Below are positions 58,177 through 64,000 of a DNA stretch of 64,000 bases, one piece after another. Source of the stretch: Actinacidiphila yanglinensis (lineage in GTDB: Bacteria; Actinomycetota; Actinomycetes; Streptomycetales; Streptomycetaceae); assembly GCF_900107965.1 (NCBI RefSeq), contig NZ_FNVU01000005.1, forward strand, positions 1-64,000, read 5' to 3'. Position numbers and translations under genes: made by a program. Position 1 is the first letter of the stretch, and every line of letters begins with the position of its first letter. Under the pieces are notes generated by a model. That model did no database searches. It was not told the DNA's origin and saw only the letters and a list, made by a program, of their open reading frames with translations.

Positions 58177-58995
58177 ATGGCGCGACGCCGCACCGGGCTG
58201 GTCAAGGCAGACGCCGAGACCACAGGCGGGATCGAGATCATGGAAGGGCCGCAGCCGACCGGGGGTTCGGACGCCGCGGACAGCCCGGACGGCGGGTACG
58301 CCGCCGCCGGGTACGTCAGCGGGTACGACACCCAAGCCGGCGGCCACTCCGTCGAGCGCCCCGCCGAGCACCCCGAGGACATCCTCGCGGAGCCGCCGGA
58401 CGCCCGTGACGTCTCCGCCGAGCTGGCCGCGCCCCCGCGCCGCAAGCTGCCGTGGCTGACACTCGTGCTGTCCGCCTGCGTGGTGGCCGCGGCCGCGTTC
58501 TCCGGCGGCGCCCTCGTCGAGAAGCACCACCTCAACGGCAGCACCACGGCCGGGCGGTCCGGCTTCCCGACGGCTGCGACGGGCGGCGGCACCGCCGGCG
58601 GGGGCGGCCGCTTCGGGCAGACCGGCGGCGGCACCGGCACCACCGCCGGCGGCGGCACCGCCGCGAACGGTCTGACGGTCGGCACGGTCAAGCTGGTCGA
58701 CGGCAAGACCCTCTACGTCACCGACGCCCAGGGCAACATCGTCAAGGTCACCACCGGCGGCTCCACCAAGATCACCGAGTCCAAGAGCGGCAAGGTCTCC
58801 GACCTCAAGGCCGGCCAGAGCGTGACCGTGCTCGGCACCAAGGGCTCCGACGGCAACGTGACGGCGACCACCGTGACCGAGGGCGGCAGCACCGCGGGCG
58901 GCTTCGGCGGTTTCCCGGGCGGCGGCTTCGGCGGCGGATCGGGGGGCGGCTTCGGCGGCGGCACCGGCGGAGCGGGCGGCGGCACCGGCAACTGA
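58177..58995 (+). CDS. DUF5666-domain membrane protein
   Basis: A 272-residue protein with a cytoplasmic N-terminus of about 90 residues, one membrane span (LTLVLSACVVAAAAFSGGALV) and an extracellular DUF5666 domain (TVKLVDGKTLYVTDAQGNIVKVTT) flanked by Gly-rich runs. DUF5666 domains are small beta-barrels of unknown function. The ATG at 58177 has AGAGGGG about 7 bases upstream; an ATG at 58126 overlapping the permease stop would add 17 residues. It is probably the fourth gene of the exporter operon. Confidence 0.83.
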   Translation: MARRRTGLVKADAETTGGIEIMEGPQPTGGSDAADSPDGGYAAAGYVSGYDTQAGGHSVERPAEHPEDILAEPPDARDVSAELAAPPRRKLPWLTLVLSACVVAAAAFSGGALVEKHHLNGSTTAGRSGFPTAATGGGTAGGGGRFGQTGGGTGTTAGGGTAANGLTVGTVKLVDGKTLYVTDAQGNIVKVTTGGSTKITESKSGKVSDLKAGQSVTVLGTKGSDGNVTATTVTEGGSTAGGFGGFPGGGFGGGSGGGFGGGTGGAGGGTGN

Positions 58996-59091
58996 CATCC
59001 GGCTCACAGCAACAGCACGTACCGTGCGGTCAGGGCGTGTCCGGCAGAGGTGTCGGGCACGGCCGCGCGCACCGGGCCGGGAGGAGTGCCC

Positions 59092-59844
59092 ATGGAGACA
59101 CCCGAGGCCAGCCTGCTGGTCGTGGACGACGAACCGAACATCAGGGAACTGCTCTCCGCGTCCCTGCGGTTCGTCGGGTTCAAGGTGTCCTCGGCCGCCT
59201 CCGGCGCGGACGCGCTGGCCGCCGTCGCGCGGGAGCGGCCCGACCTGGTGGTCCTCGACGTGATGCTGCCGGACATGAACGGCTTCGCCGTCGTCCGGCG
59301 GCTCCGCGAGGAGAGCGGGCCGCACGCCCGCGCGGGCGGCGGCGCGCCCGACCGGCTGCCGGTGCTCTTCCTCACCGCGAAGGACGGCGTCGACGACAAG
59401 ATCAGCGGCCTCACCGCGGGCGGTGACGACTACGTCACCAAGCCGTTCAGCCTGGAGGAGCTGATCGCCCGGATCCGGGCGATCCTGCGCCGTACCGGCG
59501 GCCCCACCGACGACGGCCGGCTGGTCGCGGGAGACCTCGAACTCGACCCGGTCGGCCACCAGGTGCTCCGCGGCGGCCGGCCGGTGGCGCTGTCCCCCAC
59601 CGAGTTCAAGCTGCTCGCCTACCTGATGGCCAACGCCGACCGGGTGGTGTCCAAGCTCCAGATCCTCGACCACGTGTGGGCCTACGACTTCGGCGGCGAC
59701 CTGAGCATCGTCGAGTCGTACATCTCGTACGTGCGGCGCAAGGTCGACGGCGCCGCGGGTGCCGCGGCGGGCGGGCCGAAGCTGATCCACACGGTGCGGG
59801 GGGTCGGCTACGTGCTGCGCCGCCCCGCGCCGGGCCAGGGCTGA
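59092..59844 (+). CDS. OmpR-family response regulator
   Basis: A 250-residue regulator. Receiver residues 6-125 contain Asp12 and Asp13 of the acidic pocket, phospho-acceptor Asp56 (LVVLDVMLPDMNG) and a Lys in VTKPF. A winged-helix DNA-binding domain follows (VALSPTEFKLLAYLMAN to HTVRGVGYVLR). A 10-residue insert with Gly/Ala precedes the last strand. The ATG at 59092 has GGAGGAG 5 bases upstream. It is linked to the sensor kinase that follows and probably binds the TCCCAG repeats at the exporter promoter. Confidence 0.95.
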   Translation: METPEASLLVVDDEPNIRELLSASLRFVGFKVSSAASGADALAAVARERPDLVVLDVMLPDMNGFAVVRRLREESGPHARAGGGAPDRLPVLFLTAKDGVDDKISGLTAGGDDYVTKPFSLEELIARIRAILRRTGGPTDDGRLVAGDLELDPVGHQVLRGGRPVALSPTEFKLLAYLMANADRVVSKLQILDHVWAYDFGGDLSIVESYISYVRRKVDGAAGAAAGGPKLIHTVRGVGYVLRRPAPGQG

Positions 59845-59855
59845 GCGGCACCGCG

Positions 59856-61532
59856 ATGGCGTTCCCGCCGCCGCGACCCGCCGGACCGCCCACCGTGCCG
59901 AGAACACCCGGAACACCCGGAACACCGGGCGCGGGAAAGGCACCGGGTGTCCTGTGGCGGCGGGCCCGGCGACGGGCGGCCGGCTTCCAGTGGTCGGCGG
60001 TGTCGCTGCGCTCCCGCCTGGTGCTCCTCGCCCTGGTGCTGGTGCTGCTCGGGCTGGCGGTGAGCGACACGGTGGTGCTCGGCTCGGTGCGCGGGCAATT
60101 GGTGCAGCGCGTGGACCAGCAGCTCCAGCGCTACGGCCAGCCGCTCGCCCGGCGGATCGGTACGGACGGCATCCCGCCGACCCGCTACCTGGCGCCGGGT
60201 CCCGGCCGGGGCGGCGGCACGGTGGACGGCTCCCAGGACGCGAACGGCCCCGGCGGGGCGCGGTCCTGGCTGCCCAGCCAGTTCGTCGTCGCCTTCGCCG
60301 GGTCCGACGGGCACGTCGCGGACCTGTTCCGGCTGCCGGTCGCCGCGAACGACCCGCAGCCGCTGTGGCCCACGATGGACGCGACCCAGCTGCACGCACG
60401 CCTCGACCGGCCCTTCGACGTGCGCAGCGACCACGGCGGCGGCAGCTGGCGGGTGCTGATCGCGCCGGTCCCCACCGGCAGGGGCGCGACCGTCACCCGC
60501 GACGGCACGCCCGCCGCCGACCTGCCCGCGGGGGTCGTGGTGGCCGCCTCGCTGGACGACGTCTCCACCACGACCAGCCGGCTCAGCACCGCGTTCCTGC
60601 TGATCGGCGGGGTGGTGGTGGCGCTGCTCGGTGTCGCGGGCTGGTTCGCCGTCCGCGCCGGGCTGCGGCCGCTGCGGCGGATCGAGGCGACCGCGGCGGA
60701 GATAGCCGCGGGCCGCCCGCTGTCGCACCGGATGCCCGAGGCGTCACCCGGGACCGAGGTCGGGCGGCTCTCGTCGGCGCTCAACGGCATGCTCGCGCAG
60801 ATCGAGTCCGCGTTCGCCGTCCGCGCCGAGTCCGAGCAGCAGATGCGGCGGTTCGTCGCCGACGCCAGCCACGAGCTGCGCACCCCGCTGGCGGGCATCC
60901 GCGGCTTCGCCGAGCTGTACCGAATGGGCGCGCTGGCCGACGAGGCCGACGTGAAGCGGACCATGGCCAGGATCGAGAGCGAGGCGGTGCGCCTCGGCGG
61001 CCTCGTCGAGGACCTGCTCACCCTGGTCCGGATGGACGAGCAACGGCCGGTCCAGCTCGCGCCGATGGACCTGCGCACCCTCGCGGTCGACGCCCTGCAC
61101 GACACCACCGCGCTGGACCCGACCCGCCCGGTCACGCTCACCGGCCCCGGCGCCCCGGACACCCCGCCCGGACCCGCGCCCGTCCTCGGCGACGAGGCCC
61201 GGCTGCGCCAGGTGGTCGCCAACCTCGTCGGCAACGCCGTCGCGCACACGCCCCCCGGCACCCCGGTCCGGATCGGCGTCGGCACCTCCGGCGGGTACGG
61301 CGTCCTCGAAGTCGCCGACTCCGGACCCGGACTGGCCCCGGACCAGGCCGCCCGCGTCTTCGAGCGGTTCTACCGCGTCGACGCCTCCCGCTCCCGCGCC
61401 ACCGGCGGCGGCGCCGGCCTCGGCCTCGCCATCGCCTCCGCCCTGGTGACGGCCCATCACGGCACCGTGGAACTCGACACCGCGCCCGGAGAAGGCGCCA
61501 CCTTCCGCATCCGCCTCCCCTCCGCCCGCTGA
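59856..61532 (+). CDS. Sensor histidine kinase
   Basis: A 558-residue HAMP-containing kinase. Two membrane spans (about 55-75 and 245-267) bracket a large extracellular sensory domain, followed by HAMP, the dimerisation helix with ASHELRTPLAG (His about residue 338) and the ATPase domain with NLVGNAVAHTPPG, DSGPGL and the G-box GGGAGLGLAIAS. The N-terminus is Pro/Thr-rich. It is translated 12 bases after the response regulator and probably detects an envelope signal that the exporter relieves. An oxidised or lipidic ligand cannot be guessed. Confidence 0.95.
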   Translation: MAFPPPRPAGPPTVPRTPGTPGTPGAGKAPGVLWRRARRRAAGFQWSAVSLRSRLVLLALVLVLLGLAVSDTVVLGSVRGQLVQRVDQQLQRYGQPLARRIGTDGIPPTRYLAPGPGRGGGTVDGSQDANGPGGARSWLPSQFVVAFAGSDGHVADLFRLPVAANDPQPLWPTMDATQLHARLDRPFDVRSDHGGGSWRVLIAPVPTGRGATVTRDGTPAADLPAGVVVAASLDDVSTTTSRLSTAFLLIGGVVVALLGVAGWFAVRAGLRPLRRIEATAAEIAAGRPLSHRMPEASPGTEVGRLSSALNGMLAQIESAFAVRAESEQQMRRFVADASHELRTPLAGIRGFAELYRMGALADEADVKRTMARIESEAVRLGGLVEDLLTLVRMDEQRPVQLAPMDLRTLAVDALHDTTALDPTRPVTLTGPGAPDTPPGPAPVLGDEARLRQVVANLVGNAVAHTPPGTPVRIGVGTSGGYGVLEVADSGPGLAPDQAARVFERFYRVDASRSRATGGGAGLGLAIASALVTAHHGTVELDTAPGEGATFRIRLPSAR

Positions 61533-61728
61533 GCTCGCCGTTCCGGCGGCGCGGGCGACTCCGCGGCATGGTGCGAGGGTTACGGATGGGTATCGGGGGA
61601 CAACCATCCGCCCGGATAGCGGCTCTTTGTAGGCACACGCGCGTTCAACTGCGATTTCGGTGATTCGCGCGTCTACGCTCGCGAAGCCCGGGTGGTCCCG
61701 CGGCACGCCCGAGGCTGGAAGGTCGCCG

Positions 61729-63312
61729 ATGCCCGAACCGCTGAGCCAGGCACGCCCAGGACCCGCGCAGGTACGCGCGCTCGCCGCACGGAACGCCGGG
61801 CGGGCGGAGCGGGCGCCCGCGGCGCAGGCCCCGCGCCGCGACCTGTGGGTCGCGGCCGTGTGCGCGCTGTTCGTGGCCGCCCAACTCCTGCTGGTGCTGC
61901 CGGGCGCCCGGCTCGGCTGGGACGAGACGGTGTACACCAGCCAGGTGAGCGGGCGGATTCCGGCCGCGTTCTTCAGCGCCCCGCGGGCCCGGGGGATCTC
62001 GTTCCTGGCCGCACCGGTCGCGCAGTTCACCGACTCCCCGGTCGCGCTGCGGCTGTGGATGGCGGCGCTGTCCGGTATCGGCCTGTACGCGGCGCTGCGG
62101 ATGTGGCGGCCGCTGCTGCCCGAACGCGTCCTGGCCCTGGCCGCGGCCCTGTTCGCCGGGTTGTGGATCACGCTGTTCTACGGGCCGCAGGTGATGCCCA
62201 ACCTGTGGAGCGCGTACGGGGCGCTCGCCGCGGTGGGCTGCTTCCTGCGGGCGGGCCGCAACCGCGCGGACCGGGCCGCGCTGGTCGGGCTGGCCGCGGG
62301 GGTGACCGTGGTGGGGCTGATGCGCCCGCCGGACGCGGCCTGGCTGGTGGCGCCGCTGGCCGTCGCCGCCCTGGCCGTGCCCCGCTGGCGGCGGCCCGCG
62401 CTGTTCGCGGTGCTGGCCGCCGGGGTGGTGCTGGGGTGCGCCGAGTGGGTGATCGAGGCGTACGTCCGCTACGGCGGCCTGGCGGAGCGGCTGCACCGCT
62501 CCAGCGGCGTCGAGGGCGGGATGGGCCTGCACATGGCGGTGGACGACCAGGTCCGCTCGCTCAACGGGCGTGCGCTGTGCCGCCCTTGCACGGTGTCGTG
62601 GCGGCACAAGGACGCGTCGGTGTGGTGGTTCGTGCTGCCGTTCCTGGCCGCGGGCGGCGCCGTCGCGGTGCCCCGGGTACGGCGCTCCGCCGTGTGGCTC
62701 GCCGGCCTGATCGCGCTCGCGATGGCCGTGCCGTACCTCTTCACGATCTCCTACGCGGCGCCGCGCTTCCTGCTGCCGACGTACGCGCTGCTGGCGCTGC
62801 CGGTCTCCGAGTGCCTGTGGTGGCTCGTCACCCGCTCCGGGGCCCGCGCGGGGCGGCCGGGCGAACGGCCCGGCATGCCCGCCGTGGTGCGGCTGCGTCC
62901 CGCCGCCACCGCGCTGGTCGCCGTCCTCCTGCTCGGCCATCTCGCCGTCCAGGGCAGCGTCCTGCGCACCGCCACCCGGAACAACCACCGCACGGGCAAC
63001 GAGTACCAGGCCGTCGCCGACGGCCTGCACGCCCACGGTGTCCGCGCGCCGTGCACGCTGACCGGTGTCTCGGCGGTCCCGATCTCCTTCTACACCGGCT
63101 GCTCGTCACGGCAGTTGAGCGGTCCGGACGAGAGCATCACCACGGCCGGGCTGCTGGCGCAGACCGGTCACCGGCCGGTAGCGGTGCTGGTCACCGGGGG
63201 CGGCCGGCCGCCGGCCTTCGCCCGCGACTGGCGCTCCGTGGAGCTCCCCACCCCGCACGGCGCCCGGCACTTCCGCGCCTATCTGGCGCCGGACGCGCCG
63301 CGATCGGGATGA
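61729..63312 (+). CDS. GT39-like membrane glycosyltransferase
   Basis: A 527-residue multi-pass protein with about ten spans. A short cytoplasmic N-terminus is followed by a first extracellular loop with the GWDETVY motif, where the acidic pair DE is the catalytic signature of the GT-C family (GT39/ArnT-like), and VMPNLWSAYGALAAVG. Two Cys in the C-terminal extracytoplasmic domain (APCTLTG, TGCSSRQ) may form a disulphide. The ATG at 61729 is preferred over 61660. It transfers a sugar from a lipid carrier to an exported acceptor; the acceptor is unknown. Confidence 0.82.
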   Translation: MPEPLSQARPGPAQVRALAARNAGRAERAPAAQAPRRDLWVAAVCALFVAAQLLLVLPGARLGWDETVYTSQVSGRIPAAFFSAPRARGISFLAAPVAQFTDSPVALRLWMAALSGIGLYAALRMWRPLLPERVLALAAALFAGLWITLFYGPQVMPNLWSAYGALAAVGCFLRAGRNRADRAALVGLAAGVTVVGLMRPPDAAWLVAPLAVAALAVPRWRRPALFAVLAAGVVLGCAEWVIEAYVRYGGLAERLHRSSGVEGGMGLHMAVDDQVRSLNGRALCRPCTVSWRHKDASVWWFVLPFLAAGGAVAVPRVRRSAVWLAGLIALAMAVPYLFTISYAAPRFLLPTYALLALPVSECLWWLVTRSGARAGRPGERPGMPAVVRLRPAATALVAVLLLGHLAVQGSVLRTATRNNHRTGNEYQAVADGLHAHGVRAPCTLTGVSAVPISFYTGCSSRQLSGPDESITTAGLLAQTGHRPVAVLVTGGGRPPAFARDWRSVELPTPHGARHFRAYLAPDAPRSG

Positions 63313-63330
63313 GCCTTCGCGGTCACGGCT

Positions 63331-63696
63331 CTAGACGTCCGCGATCTCCTCGGCGTACACCCGGGTGAGCGGCTGCGGGCCCACGTACTGCTGGCAGTTG
63401 CAGGTGCCCGCCTCGTACTGCGTCGGCTTGCGGTCGGCGTCCCACGCGGTCGGCACCTCCACCGCCTCGTGGCACTTGCCCTGCTTGTCGTGCTTGGCGA
63501 GGTGGTGGGTGCAGCCGCACACCGGCTCGGGGGCGCGCCCGGCCGCGGCGATCTCGCGCCGCTCGGCCTGCGCCGCCTGCAGCCGCTCCATCTGCCGCTT
63601 GTGGCGGGTGCGCAGCGCGGTGCGCACCGTGTCGTTCACCGACTTGACGGCCCCGAGGCCGAAGACGGCTATCACCCACCAGACCCAGGCATCCAT
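63331..63696 (-). CDS. Small membrane-anchored Cys/His-rich protein
   Basis: A 121-residue protein with an N-terminal span (VWWVIAVFGLGAVKSV), a charged helix and a C-terminal Cys/His cluster (CGCTHHLAKHD, GKCH, CNCQQY) that could bind zinc. No family recognised, although I believe this is a conserved Streptomyces protein. The ATG at 63696 is used; an upstream in-frame start would add 13 residues. It lies between the glycosyltransferase (convergent) and the RbsD/FucU gene (same strand). Confidence 0.75.
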   Translation of the reverse strand: MDAWVWWVIAVFGLGAVKSVNDTVRTALRTRHKRQMERLQAAQAERREIAAAGRAPEPVCGCTHHLAKHDKQGKCHEAVEVPTAWDADRKPTQYEAGTCNCQQYVGPQPLTRVYAEEIADV

Positions 63697-63776
63697 CGCA
63701 CCGCACCCCGTCCGCTCGTGCCGTTCGGCACTCACTGCTGTGACGCGTACAGCTTAAGGGCGCGGCCCGCCCCCGG

Positions 63777-64000
63777 TCAGTCCGTGCGGACGCCGAGGGT
63801 GAGCAGCAGGTTGGCGTACGTCCGCCGGTCGCCGGTGGCGATCACCAGCGCGGTGTCCGCGGCGCGGGCGGCGTCGTAGAAGGCGAAGCGGTCGAGGCCG
63901 TCGAGGGGCACGCCGGGCAGCGCGGCGCGGAACTCGGCGAAGACCTCGGGTTCGGCCTGCTCGGGCGGCGGGGTCATCACCGTCGCGGCCTCGAACGGGG
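63777..64000 (-). CDS. RbsD/FucU-family sugar mutarotase, 3' part
   Basis: The gene continues beyond the right edge; about 74 C-terminal residues are visible and the frame is open to the edge. The pattern RFAFYDAARAADTALVIATGDRRTYANLLLTLGV matches the C-terminal block of FucU proteins (fucose mutarotase), in which the Tyr of FYD and the Tyr-Ala-Asn motif are typical. These enzymes interconvert sugar anomers. Anything upstream is not seen. Confidence 0.85.
   Translation of the reverse strand, partial: PFEAATVMTPPPEQAEPEVFAEFRAALPGVPLDGLDRFAFYDAARAADTALVIATGDRRTYANLLLTLGVRTD

Overview
The window is high-GC actinobacterial chromosome, almost certainly from Streptomyces or a close relative in the Streptomycetaceae. 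The evidence is the strong GC bias at third codon positions, the many GTG starts and apparently leaderless genes, a sugar ABC importer with no ATPase gene of its own (normal where one shared MsiK-type ATPase serves many importers), an SCO6745-family gene, and two intergenic copies of short repeats of a kind I associate with Streptomyces genomes. I see no rRNA, tRNA, CRISPR array, insertion sequence, plasmid origin or polyketide/peptide synthetase cluster. The content looks like a chromosome arm: small regulator-plus-target modules, transporters, secreted hydrolases and two-component signalling.

Layout. 1-4.3 kb: the start of a Tat-exported peptidoglycan amidase, a LysR regulator divergent from two short-chain dehydrogenases, and a DUF998 membrane protein. 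4.4-12.6 kb: a carbohydrate locus with an acetylxylan-type esterase, a glycogen-debranching-type hydrolase, a divergent LacI repressor, a solute-binding lipoprotein and two permeases. 12.7-23.1 kb: an APC permease, an SCO6745-family protein, an ArsR/SRPBCC pair, a TetR/SDR divergent pair, an APC permease divergent from a GlxA-type regulator, then a cytosine/purine-type permease coupled to an amidohydrolase. 23.4-30.4 kb: exported proteins, namely a GH25 lysozyme, a sedolisin protease, a polysaccharide-deacetylase-like protein and a class A penicillin-binding protein whose transpeptidase motifs are all degenerate. 30.7-42.3 kb: a TIGR03086-type protein, a zinc ribbon, a PucR-type regulator, an ArsB/SLC13 permease with a universal stress protein, a glycerol facilitator and glycerol kinase, a DUF4232 lipoprotein, a TerD-vWA fusion and an acidic PH-like protein.

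42.4-48.3 kb: a lone PemK/MazF-like protein, an aldo/keto reductase, a small protein resembling actinobacterial integration host factor, and a zinc-type ABC importer with two different permeases behind two Zur-like boxes. 48.3-53.4 kb: a holin-X/DUF3618 pair, an aldo/keto reductase with a MerR-type stretched promoter, and a WXG100-like protein followed by an unrecognised 666-residue protein and a convergent lipoprotein. 53.6-61.5 kb: a MacA/MacB-type exporter with a DUF5666 protein, a lipoprotein carrying a duplicated cysteine module, and a two-component system; three direct repeats with exact 11-bp period sit at the exporter promoter. 61.7-64 kb: a GT39-like membrane glycosyltransferase, a Cys/His-rich small protein and the 3' part of a RbsD/FucU-family gene.

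The strongest candidates for new biology are the 50.4-53.4 kb WXG100-like/unknown/lipoprotein set, the penicillin-binding protein without transpeptidase residues beside a deacetylase-like protein with an altered active site, and the 53.6-61.5 kb exporter-plus-signalling island with its repeat operator.
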